A stretch of DNA of 7,848 nt from Candidatus Scatosoma pullistercoris (GCA_018714725.1 DVMZ01000164.1:1-7848); one strand, 5' to 3'; positions 1 through 5,027 are shown, counted from the stretch's first letter. The notes: a model not told the origin generated them from the letters alone. Numbers and translations: made by a program.

Positions 1-123
1 GCCGTCTCCACCGCCGTCTTTTTCGCCCTGATCAACAAAATTCTGAAAAAGCGCGACCTCGCCGTCAGACGACAGAAGGCGGAAGCGGAAATGACGGAAA
101 AAATGAAGGGAAAGCTCGGCTGA
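1..123 (+). CDS. C-terminal fragment of an unidentified membrane protein
   Basis: The window opens inside this reading frame. Frame 1 is open from base 1 to a TGA at 121-123 and encodes 40 residues. The first 15 or so (AVSTAVFFALINKIL) are hydrophobic and look like the end of a transmembrane helix. The remainder is a strongly charged, probably cytoplasmic tail (KKRDLAVRRQKAEAEMTEK and onward). Codon use resembles the neighbouring genes. The family cannot be named from this fragment. The gene runs towards the oppositely oriented rpmA, so the two are convergent. No clear U-tract terminator for this strand was found in the next 300 bases. Confidence is good that it is coding and nil on function. 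Confidence 0.6.
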   Translation, partial: AVSTAVFFALINKILKKRDLAVRRQKAEAEMTEKMKGKLG

Positions 124-331
124 ACGCGCGAAAACCGCTCCCCTGCCCGCCGCATTTTTTGATTTTTGCGCCGGCTGTTTCCGGGCCGCTTCGCGCCCGA
201 ATCCACCGCCCGGTTTTCCGCGCCGCGTTTATTTACCGGTTTTTTATTGCCGGCCTGTTTTTTACTGTTGCAAAAAATAAGCGCGAACTCCAAAAACCGA
301 TCCTGTGATTTGTCTCGCCCGAAACTCAAAA

Positions 332-366
332 TGTCCCGGGCGCCGGCTCTGCCGGCGCCCGGGACA
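332..366. repeat. 16-bp perfect inverted repeat (hairpin) in the gap between the partial gene and rpmA
   Basis: Arms 332-347 (TGTCCCGGGCGCCGGC) and 351-366 are perfect reverse complements around a 3-nt loop. The stem is flanked by A-rich sequence on the plus strand, so only minus-strand transcripts see a short U4 tract after it. It could be a second, weaker terminator behind the one at 468-496 for the rplU-rpmA transcript, or simply a stable intergenic hairpin. Apart from this hairpin and the next, I see nothing in 124-549. The reading frame across 166-537 has no ribosome-binding site and runs straight through both hairpins, so it is not a gene. Confidence 0.6.
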
Positions 367-458
367 AAAATCGGTCAAAGCGCGGGAAAACGCCAGGTTT
401 CCCTTTCTTCCGGAAAACATGCCCCTTCCCAACCTTTTATTCTGAAAAACATTTGTGC

Positions 459-496
459 AAAAAATACGCCCGGCGCCCTCCAAGAGGGCGCCGGGC
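459..496 (-). terminator. Rho-independent terminator of the rplU-rpmA transcript
   Basis: A perfect 13-bp GC-rich stem (484-496 paired with 468-480, loop CAA on the plus strand) is followed on the minus strand by GTA and then six T residues (464-459). It lies 54 bases downstream of the rpmA stop codon. There is no comparable T run on the plus strand, so it acts on minus-strand transcription. It marks the end of the ribosomal-protein unit: obg and spo0B, which follow rpmA in B. subtilis, are not in this unit. Confidence 0.9.
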
Positions 497-549
497 CGTT
501 TCTCCGCCGGGCAGCCGACGGAAATATTCAGATCTGATTGTCTTGTAAA

Positions 550-843
550 TTATTCGGCAGCCGCCACATCCGCCCCGATGGGATAGACGCTGACCTTCTT
601 CTTGTCCTTGCCCATTCTTTCAAAGCGAACCACGCCGTCCACAAGCGCAAACAGAGTATCGTCGCTGCCGATGCCCACGTTCGTGCCCGGATAAATTTTG
701 GTGCCTCTCTGACGGACGAGGATGTTCCCCGCCAGCACCTGCTGACCGTCGCCGCGCTTTGCGCCAAGGCGCTTCGCTTCGCTGTCACGGCCGTTGTGAG
801 AGGACCCGGTTCCTTTTTTATGAGCGAATAAACTGATGAAAAT
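550..843 (-). CDS. rpmA: 50S ribosomal protein bL27, with non-standard start codon
   Basis: bL27 sits at the peptidyl-transferase centre of the large subunit. The sequence matches the family throughout: AHKKGTGSSHNGRDS, AKRLGAKRGDGQ, AGNILVRQRGTKIYPG and DDTLFALVDGVVRFER. Read from ATT at 841-843 it is 97 residues. The frame upstream of GQQVLAG has no ATG, GTG, TTG or CTG before an in-frame TGA; the first GTG (736-738) would delete 35 conserved residues. Candidate starts are ATT (841-843, 11 nt after AAGGAG), ATA (850-852, too close) and ATC (835-837, far). Starting at ATT gives the prefix MFISLF before AHKKG. Firmicute bL27 normally begins with a short extension ending LQxF|A that the protease Prp removes; here only LF|A of that motif is kept. 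prp, usually found between rplU and rpmA, is absent. Product identity is certain; the start is inferred. Confidence 0.95.
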   Translation of the reverse strand: MFISLFAHKKGTGSSHNGRDSEAKRLGAKRGDGQQVLAGNILVRQRGTKIYPGTNVGIGSDDTLFALVDGVVRFERMGKDKKKVSVYPIGADVAAAE

Positions 844-848
844 CTTTT

Positions 849-929
849 TTATTTCTCCTTGATTTCAGATTTTTCGGTTTCCGCCGATTCCGCTTTAACC
901 TTTAAGCGGAAGGGAAACCCTTCGGGTTC
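849..929 (-). other. Possible +1-frame C-terminal extension of rplU
   Basis: The rplU stop reads CTT TGA A, which resembles the CTT TGA C slip site of the release-factor-2 gene prfB. If the ribosome slips +1 there, translation continues for 26 codons to TAA at 849-851. The tail begins EPEGFPFRLKVK and ends AESAETEKSEIKEK, a Lys/Glu-rich composition typical of ribosomal-protein tails. It has no start codon of its own and fills the whole gap to the rpmA ribosome binding site. The strong stimulatory AGGGGG element that sits three bases before the slip codon in prfB is not present. The alternatives are a degenerate former extension lost through an indel, an assembly error, or chance. Confidence 0.35.
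855..860 (-). promoter_or_regulatory. Ribosome binding site of rpmA
   Basis: AAGGAG on the minus strand at 860-855 is the only Shine-Dalgarno match ahead of the bL27 frame. It stands 11 nt before ATT at 843 and only 2 nt before ATA at 852, which favours ATT as initiator. The same bases are codons of the +1-frame tail of rplU (AAG GAG AAA TAA), so if that tail is made, rplU and rpmA translation would be coupled. Confidence 0.7.
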
Positions 930-1233
930 AAAGCTCGATCTTTTCGATCTTGACCGCCGTGAACGGCTGTCTGTGACCCTGCTTCTTACGCTCGTTCTTC
1001 TTCGCTTTATACTTGAAAACGATGATCTTCTTATCCTTGCCCTGCTCGACGACCGTAGCGGTCACTTTCGCCGCGGCGGCGTCTGCCCCCGTCCTGATCC
1101 CGTTTTCGTCGGAAACGAGCAATACGGGGAAGGAAACGGTTTCACCCTCGCCGGCCTTGATCTTTTCAATCCGGACAACGTCGCCCTCCGCCACCTTATA
1201 CTGTTTGTTTCCGTTCTCGATGATAGCGTACAT
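928..1233 (-). CDS. rplU: 50S ribosomal protein bL21
   Basis: bL21 is a 23S rRNA-binding protein of the large subunit. The 101-residue product begins MYAIIENGNKQYKVAEGD and ends HRQPFTAVKIEKIEL, both hallmark bL21 segments. The family motif with KNERKKQGHRQ (rRNA contact) is intact, and the length matches the usual 100-105 residues. The start is ATG at 1233-1231, with a full AGGAGGT Shine-Dalgarno at 1247-1241 and 7-nt spacing. The same frame stays open upstream to 1377, but those codons have no ribosome binding site and no family similarity. rpmA follows 84 bases downstream on the same strand, with no terminator between them, so the two form one unit. In most Firmicutes prp lies between them; here it does not. 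Confidence 0.97.
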   Translation of the reverse strand: MYAIIENGNKQYKVAEGDVVRIEKIKAGEGETVSFPVLLVSDENGIRTGADAAAAKVTATVVEQGKDKKIIVFKYKAKKNERKKQGHRQPFTAVKIEKIEL

Positions 1234-1413
1234 GGTTTTTACCTCCTCTTTCCAGTCTCGAAGAATCCAGGCGCATTTCCGCCGACGTTTTTCCCGGAAT
1301 CGCTTTCCGGCTTTCCAAAGTCCCGGGAATTCCCGACACCCTCGAAGCCCTTGTCCGGCCCCTGAAAAACGCCGCATCGGCCACGCTTAAAAAAGCCCGT
1401 TTCTGTCGGCTCG
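1234..1413 (-). promoter_or_regulatory. Long 5' leader of rplU, candidate L21 leader
   Basis: The distance from the inferred transcription start (near 1413) to the rplU ATG is about 180 nt, long for a housekeeping gene. Within it the transcript can form a hairpin with stem CCGGAA/TTCCGG around 1292-1308, a GGGAATTCCC palindrome around 1324-1335, and a GCCG/CGGC mini-hairpin followed by five T residues near 1369-1383. Structured rplU leaders are known in Firmicutes (the Rfam L21_leader family, inferred to mediate autogenous control). I recognise the position and size, not a covariance match, so the assignment is an inference. Confidence 0.4.
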
Positions 1414-1419
1414 GACTAT

Positions 1420-1449
1420 ACTATACCATACTCCCGACGATGAAGTCAA
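1420..1449 (-). promoter_or_regulatory. Sigma-A type promoter of rplU-rpmA
   Basis: On the minus strand, the -35 box TTGACT (1449-1444) and the -10 box TATAGT (1425-1420) are separated by 18 bases. The bases TGG just before the -10 form an extended -10 element. A second TATAGT follows directly (1420-1415) but at poor spacing. Transcription should begin near 1413. This is one of the two best promoters in the window, as expected for ribosomal-protein genes. Confidence 0.8.
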
Positions 1450-1540
1450 GCGTTTTTTCGCCGTTTTCCGGTTTTTTCGCACATTTCGCATATTCAGCGG
1501 AAAAACGGAAGATACTGCAAGAAGAAAGGAGTACAATTTT

Positions 1541-1978
1541 ATGGAAGTCAAAAAAAGCGAAGAAATTCTGTCGGAGATTTACCGCAACTGCCATCTGGCT
1601 CTCGAATCGATTTCCGACATTCTCCCCGCCGTGGAAGATGAAGAACTGAAAGCGGAAATTCTGCGCGAGCATGAAGAATACGAGCGCATTTCGGGCAAAG
1701 CCGCCTGTCTTGCGCGGGATAAGGGTCTGGAAGTCAAGGAGCCCGGCCCCGTCAAAAAGGCGATGATGTGGGGCTCGATCAAGATGAGCACGATGATGGA
1801 CAATTCCCGACCGCACATTGCGGAAATGATGATTCAGGGCACGGTGATGGGCATCACGTCTCTGAAAACCTCCCTCGGCGACCTGCCCGAGGACGACGAC
1901 GAGGAGATCACCGCGCTTCTGAAAGAACTGATCGAACTCGAAGAAGTTTTTGAAAAGCGGCTGAAAGAATTCCTGTAA
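1541..1978 (+). CDS. Small all-helical, methionine-rich protein of unknown function
   Basis: The product is 145 residues, with ATG preceded by AAAGGAG (1525-1531) at 9-nt spacing. It looks cytoplasmic, with no signal peptide or membrane segment. Charged amphipathic helices cover about residues 5-28, 31-62 and 120-145, and two methionine-rich helices lie at about 70-88 (KKAMMWGSIKMSTMMDN) and 90-112 (RPHIAEMMIQGTVMGITSL). A DLPEDDDEE turn precedes the last helix. The layout suggests a four- to five-helix bundle, perhaps ferritin-like, but no complete ExxH metal-binding pairs are visible, so I assign no activity. It is the only complete plus-strand gene and splits the rng-rplU neighbourhood. 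It is divergent from rplU and convergent with rng, so it has its own transcription. No convincing promoter is visible in 1450-1524. Confidence 0.85.
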   Translation: MEVKKSEEILSEIYRNCHLALESISDILPAVEDEELKAEILREHEEYERISGKAACLARDKGLEVKEPGPVKKAMMWGSIKMSTMMDNSRPHIAEMMIQGTVMGITSLKTSLGDLPEDDDEEITALLKELIELEEVFEKRLKEFL

Positions 1979-2005
1979 ACGAGTGCGTTTTCCGCCCGTC
2001 CGATG

Positions 2006-2024
2006 CCGGGGAGCCTTTCCCCGG
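2006..2024. repeat. 7-bp hairpin downstream of the helical-bundle gene
   Basis: CCGGGGA (2006-2012) pairs with TCCCCGG (2018-2024) across a 5-nt loop, 27 bases after the stop of the 1541-1978 gene. No T run follows on either strand, so it is not a classical terminator. It may protect the 3' end of the message ahead of the real terminator at 2145-2174. Confidence 0.45.
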
Positions 2025-2144
2025 TGATCGCCCGGAAGAAGCGGGCAGAGGCAGGCAAATGCAGGCCGTTCCGGTGCCGGCGAGCAAAGGCGGTTTTGCC
2101 GCCGGATTTTATTTCATCGCTCCCCTGCCCCTATGGAAAAGAAA

Positions 2145-2174
2145 AAGAATCTCCCGATAAGGAGGTTCTTTTTT
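2145..2174 (+). terminator. Rho-independent terminator, probably bidirectional
   Basis: AAGAATCTCC (2145-2154) pairs with GGAGGTTCTT (2161-2170) with one G-T wobble and a 6-nt loop. On the plus strand T residues run to 2174, giving a U6 tract. On the minus strand the stem is also followed by a T-rich stretch (TTTCTTTTCC). It can therefore stop the plus-strand 1541-1978 transcript and, less efficiently, any minus-strand transcript reading on from rng. An alternative 8-bp stem, CCGATAAG (2154-2161) with CTTATCGG (2178-2185), would compete with it. Confidence 0.8.
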
Positions 2175-2251
2175 CTGCTTATCGGAAACAGTACGCCTTC
2201 GGCAGATAGCCGTCTTTGGCTGTAAACGCGAAAGCTTCTGGTTTGCGTTTG

Positions 2252-2268
2252 TGGGTTCGGGGGCGCCT
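2252..2268 (+). repeat. Direct repeat unit B, copy 1
   Basis: TGGGTTCGGGGGCGCCT. Identical to 2323-2339. In both copies it is followed within a few bases by a GCG-rich inverted repeat. Confidence 0.85.
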
Positions 2269-2297
2269 GACGGCGTATGACCGCCTGGCGGCGGTTA

Positions 2298-2317
2298 GCG
2301 CAAGCCGTTCGGCTTGC
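2298..2317 (+). repeat. Direct repeat unit A, copy 1 (hairpin)
   Basis: GCGCAAGCCGTTCGGCTTGC. The inner GCAAGCCG/CGGCTTGC is self-complementary with almost no loop. Identical to the copy at 2419-2438. Confidence 0.85.
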
Positions 2318-2322
2318 TTATA

Positions 2323-2339
2323 TGGGTTCGGGGGCGCCT
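2323..2339 (+). repeat. Direct repeat unit B, copy 2
   Basis: Identical to 2252-2268. It lies 5 bases after copy 1 of unit A. Confidence 0.85.
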
Positions 2340-2418
2340 TCGGCGGCGTTGCCTTACGGCAAGGGTTTGCGGGCTCCGCCCTGCATCCGCAAGGGACATC
2401 GTCCCTTGACCCGTGACT

Positions 2419-2438
2419 GCGCAAGCCGTTCGGCTTGC
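2419..2438 (+). repeat. Direct repeat unit A, copy 2 (hairpin at the rng 3' end)
   Basis: Identical to 2298-2317. It begins 5 bases past the rng stop codon in the direction of rng transcription, so it forms a 3' hairpin on the rng message. There is no T run after it, so it is unlikely to terminate transcription alone. Confidence 0.85.
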
Positions 2439-2443
2439 GTAGC

Positions 2444-3949
2444 TCAATACAGAAGCTGCGCTTTGTCGGGAAGGGTCAGAACGCCGGAATTGTCTCCGCG
2501 CACCGAGTACTTCTTCTCCGCAAACGTCTTGTGCGGAACCATATAGACCTGCTTGTCCCTCCACGCCCCCGAGACTTCCTCGCGCAATAGACCCTCTTTC
2601 AGGATCCGTTGCATGATCCCTTCGTTCAGCTCTACAATCACCGCTTTGTATCCGTCCGCAAACCGGTCCAGGATATCCGCCCGAATATGCGCAACCACAA
2701 AAATATCCGCCGGCACATACCCCCGCCCGGTACAATCCCCGCACGGCTTCACCAGATAACTCAGCACATCGTTTCCCACCCGCTTGCGCGTAAATTCCGT
2801 AAGACATAAATCGCTCATGGGAAGTATCCGGCACTTCGCCTTGTCCCGCGACAGGCACTCCGTCAGTTCCGCCGTCACCGCAGCCTTGTGCCCTTCGTCC
2901 GTCATGTCGATAAAGTCCACCACCACTATCCCGCCGACGTTTCTCAGCCGGACCTGCCGGGCAATCTCCCGCGCCGCTTCCAGATTCACCCGGAACACCG
3001 TTTCTTCCAGATTCACATCCCCCACAAAACTGCCCGTGTTCACATCCACCACCGTCATTGCTTCCGTGTGATCGATGACCAGATACCCCCCGCTTTCCAG
3101 CATGACCTGCGGCTGTGCCGCCGCATAGACCAGCGGCGAAATGCCGTATTCGCGCAACATCGAACGCTCGCCCGCGTACAGCGTCACTTTGCGTTCGGAA
3201 ATGTCACCCCGCAGGCGCACCAGCTCCACAATCCTTTCATACAGGCTTCTGTCTCCCACCCGGATCGCCGTCACGTCCTCGCCGATACTGTCCCGCATCA
3301 CACGCGCCGGAAGATCCTCCTCTTTATGCAAAACGCTGCCCACCGGCGCGTCCTTCGCACGCCGGAGCATCGCGCGCCAGAGATTTTTGAGGTATTCCGA
3401 TTCCTTTTTCAGTTCCTTCCTGCTCGCAAACGGGGCCTGCGTGCGGACGATAAACCCTTCCCCCGCCCGGTCCCGCATCCGCTCCGCCGTGAGCAGCAGA
3501 TTCGCCCGGAGCTCCTCTTCCGTGATCTTGCGGGAAATGCCGATAAAATCCGTATTCGGAAGATAAATGAGATTTTTCCCGACAAAAGAAAGATGGGTGG
3601 TGACCTTCGCGCCCTTGTTTCCGCGCGGAGGCTGCACCACCTGTACAATGATCTCATCGCCCGGTTTCCATTCGGGCTGTTGCCATGTCGTCTCTCCCAT
3701 GGTACCGTCATATTTGTTGTAATCGGTGTAGGATTCCCCCATGGACAAATAACAGTTGCGCTCGAGACCGCAGGCGACAAACGCCGCCTGCATTCCGCTG
3801 AGCACGTTCATCACACGGCCTTTATAAATATTCCCCACGATCTCGCCGCCCGATTCCTCTTCCGCGGCAAACTCCACCAGCTTCCCGTCCTCCATGAACG
3901 CGACAAACTGCTGGCCGCAATAACGATCGAAAAACCATTCCTTCTTCAT
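2444..3949 (-). CDS. rng: Ribonuclease G/E family endoribonuclease
   Basis: This single-strand-specific endoribonuclease acts in rRNA maturation and mRNA turnover in the cytoplasm. The 501-residue product has an S1 RNA-binding domain at about 36-125 (GEIVGNIYKGRVMNVLSGMQ), in which a Gly/Tyr/Asp-rich segment (71-95) forms an insertion. The catalytic DNase-I-like region carries the two metal-binding aspartates, D302 in VDVNTG and D345 in VVDFIDM, 43 residues apart as in E. coli RNase E. The zinc-link motif CGDC (C403, C406) is present, which allows dimer formation. The length matches RNase G, with no long C-terminal scaffold tail, so rng is a better name than rne. The chosen ATG has no good Shine-Dalgarno of its own; it overlaps the stop of a 9-codon leader ORF (ATGA). 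It has its own promoter and lies 169 bases from spoIVFB, with no terminator between, so read-through from spoIVFAB is possible. Confidence 0.95.
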   Translation of the reverse strand: MKKEWFFDRYCGQQFVAFMEDGKLVEFAAEEESGGEIVGNIYKGRVMNVLSGMQAAFVACGLERNCYLSMGESYTDYNKYDGTMGETTWQQPEWKPGDEIIVQVVQPPRGNKGAKVTTHLSFVGKNLIYLPNTDFIGISRKITEEELRANLLLTAERMRDRAGEGFIVRTQAPFASRKELKKESEYLKNLWRAMLRRAKDAPVGSVLHKEEDLPARVMRDSIGEDVTAIRVGDRSLYERIVELVRLRGDISERKVTLYAGERSMLREYGISPLVYAAAQPQVMLESGGYLVIDHTEAMTVVDVNTGSFVGDVNLEETVFRVNLEAAREIARQVRLRNVGGIVVVDFIDMTDEGHKAAVTAELTECLSRDKAKCRILPMSDLCLTEFTRKRVGNDVLSYLVKPCGDCTGRGYVPADIFVVAHIRADILDRFADGYKAVIVELNEGIMQRILKEGLLREEVSGAWRDKQVYMVPHKTFAEKKYSVRGDNSGVLTLPDKAQLLY

Positions 3950-3975
3950 CTGGCGCCATAACCCGCTCTTTGCAT
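3946..3975 (-). CDS. Possible 9-codon leader ORF coupled to rng
   Basis: On the minus strand ATG at 3975-3973 is preceded by GGAG (3983-3980) at 4-nt spacing and opens a 9-codon frame, MQRAGYGAR, ending in TGA at 3948-3946. That stop overlaps the rng start as ATGA, the usual arrangement for translational coupling. Immediately upstream, CGGAAA/TTTCCG (3983-4005) can form a small hairpin that also places GGAG sequences in or near its loop. The peptide itself looks unremarkable; its role, if any, would be to deliver ribosomes to rng. It is too short to support by coding statistics. Confidence 0.4.
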   Translation of the reverse strand: MQRAGYGAR

Positions 3976-4038
3976 TACTCTCCGGAAAAGTTTCTCTCCT
4001 TTCCGTTCATTTTCCCCGCCAATCGTTTTCCGTTAAAC

Positions 4039-4067
4039 AGTATAGCACATCACAGCGTTTTTTGCAA
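4039..4067 (-). promoter_or_regulatory. Sigma-A type promoter of rng
   Basis: On the minus strand the -35 box TTGCAA (4067-4062) and the -10 box TATACT (4044-4039) are separated by exactly 17 bases. TGC just before the -10 gives an extended -10 element. Transcription would start near 4032, leaving a leader of about 80 nt before rng. It gives rng vegetative expression independent of the sporulation genes upstream. Confidence 0.8.
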
Positions 4068-4118
4068 GTGGGTTTAAGATTTTCGTCCGGATTTTTTTGC
4101 GGTTTTTTTACATTTTAT

Positions 4119-5027
4119 TTATAAAAATTCCCCCAGCGTCTGATAGATTCCGGCGGAGAAAAAAAGCTCGGCCAGCTCGTTCTGACGGATTTCCCCGAGA
4201 TAGTTCTCTTCCCGGTCGTAAACGTCCAGTATGAGATATTTATCCCGCTCGACAAACCCGACGGCGCGCTTCAAGGTGCAGTCCGCGGTCACCGCAACCC
4301 TGCGTATCTCCACGCCGCGGCGAAAAGCGTCTTTGGAAGAGAAATTGATCTTGACATATTTCGCCTCGTCCGCCTTCGCATTGCCGAACGCCCCGACGGC
4401 CAGAAACAGCGCAAACGCCGGCAAAGTGAAATTGGGCGTTTTTTTGACGCACTGAGCGACAAAGACGGCAAGCAGGGTTGCGGCGAACGCCAACGTAATC
4501 CCCCGGCAAATCCTCTCCGCACGCTTTGGGGGCATATGCAGGCAGAGCGCACAGCGGAGCACCCGCCCCCCGTCCAGCGGATAAGCGGGAAGAAGATTGA
4601 CTGCGGCGATGGCAAGCGAGACAAAACACGCGGTGTCCGTGAACGCATAAGTATCCGGGAAAAACCACCAGAGCGCCGCAAAGCCCGCCGCCGTGAACAG
4701 ATTGCACAACGGCCCCCAGACGGCGACGAACATCTCGTCCCGGAATCCGATTCCGCCCAGATCGCCGTCGATCACCGCCCCGTAAGGCATCAGCACCACG
4801 CGGTTGAGTTTATATCCCAGTTTCGCCGCGGCAAAGGCGTGCGCGCATTCGTGCTGCAACGCGACCAGCGTCCCCAGCAAAAATACCGGCAGCCGGCCGA
4901 CGAAAGAATAGTACACGCCCAGCAGCAAAAAGAGCGGGTGCACGCAAAACCTGCGGCGGGGCCCGAAGGGCGCAAAAGAATTTTTGCGCCGCGGTTCCCG
5001 CGGCGCACCGTCGTTTCTTATCTTCAT
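4119..5027 (-). CDS. spoIVFB: Stage IV sporulation protein FB, M50-family site-2 zinc metalloprotease
   Basis: SpoIVFB cleaves pro-sigma-K within the membrane around the forespore to activate late mother-cell genes. The 302-residue product has several transmembrane segments. The zinc motif HECAH (H59, E60, H63) lies in one (about 45-68), and NLLPAYPLDGGR (N144, P147, D152) carries the third ligand. Further hydrophobic segments lie at about 105-123, 132-150 and 175-213. The C-terminal 80 residues fit the CBS-like domain of the family and end in the typical short hydrophobic tail. The start is ATG at 5027-5025 with GGGAAGGA directly before it. Clostridial homologues usually begin MKI-x-(2-3 residues)-PLFLL; here about 24 basic residues separate MKIR from VHPLFLLLG. 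An alternative GTG start at V29 would remove them but has no ribosome binding site. It follows spoIVFA by 44 bases and is surely cotranscribed. Confidence 0.93.
   Translation of the reverse strand: MKIRNDGAPREPRRKNSFAPFGPRRRFCVHPLFLLLGVYYSFVGRLPVFLLGTLVALQHECAHAFAAAKLGYKLNRVVLMPYGAVIDGDLGGIGFRDEMFVAVWGPLCNLFTAAGFAALWWFFPDTYAFTDTACFVSLAIAAVNLLPAYPLDGGRVLRCALCLHMPPKRAERICRGITLAFAATLLAVFVAQCVKKTPNFTLPAFALFLAVGAFGNAKADEAKYVKINFSSKDAFRRGVEIRRVAVTADCTLKRAVGFVERDKYLILDVYDREENYLGEIRQNELAELFFSAGIYQTLGEFL
4969..5006. repeat. Two overlapping perfect palindromes within the 5' end of spoIVFB
   Basis: Palindrome 1 pairs GCGCCGCGG (4986-4994) with CCGCGGCGC (4998-5006), 9 bp with a 3-nt loop. Palindrome 2 pairs GGCGCAAAA (4969-4977) with TTTTGCGCC (4982-4990), 9 bp with a 4-nt loop. 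They share 4986-4990, so only one can form at a time. Both lie within codons 8-20 of spoIVFB, inside the segment that looks inserted relative to the family. Confidence 0.75.

Larger units (their letters stand above)
2224..2438. repeat. Mosaic intergenic element of short direct repeats and many small hairpins
   Basis: This 215-base stretch between the terminator and rng has no plausible gene but is densely structured. Two direct-repeat units alternate: a 17-nt unit at 2252-2268 and 2323-2339, and a 20-nt self-complementary unit at 2298-2317 and 2419-2438. Further hairpins lie at 2224-2250, 2280-2295, 2349-2362, 2371-2381 and 2390-2408 (8-bp stem). The reading frames across it encode only low-complexity Gly/Ala/Arg sequence and are not genes. 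The arrangement fits a composite of small palindromic intergenic elements (REP- or MITE-like) of the kind found in many copies per genome. That is an inference, since only this locus is visible. Confidence 0.7.

Noticed and set aside
166..537. Plus-strand open frame of 123 codons starting at 166
   Set aside because: No ribosome binding site, Arg/Pro/Ser-rich translation, and it runs through both long hairpins including the rpmA terminator.
550..738. Short bL27 starting at GTG 738
   Set aside because: It would remove 35 residues that are highly conserved in bL27 and readable in the same frame upstream; the GTG also has no ribosome binding site.
1234..1377. N-terminal extension of rplU to 1377
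   Set aside because: AGGAGGT is perfectly placed for the ATG at 1233, and the upstream codons have no similarity to bL21 and overlap the leader.
1450..1524. Promoter for the 1541-1978 gene (for example CATATTC near 1488)
   Set aside because: No -35/-10 pair at acceptable spacing for sigma-A, sigma-E or sigma-G could be defended.
2224..2438. CRISPR array
   Set aside because: Only two copies of each unit, irregular spacing, and several other hairpins in between; no cas gene is nearby.
2216..2546. Small plus-strand ORFs in the repeat region
   Set aside because: Low-complexity translations of the repeats, without ribosome binding sites; one runs into the rng 3' end.
2888..3961. Plus-strand open frame of 357 codons antisense to rng
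   Set aside because: His/Arg/Pro-rich shadow of the rng coding sequence in a GC-rich genome; no ribosome binding site and no recognisable motif.
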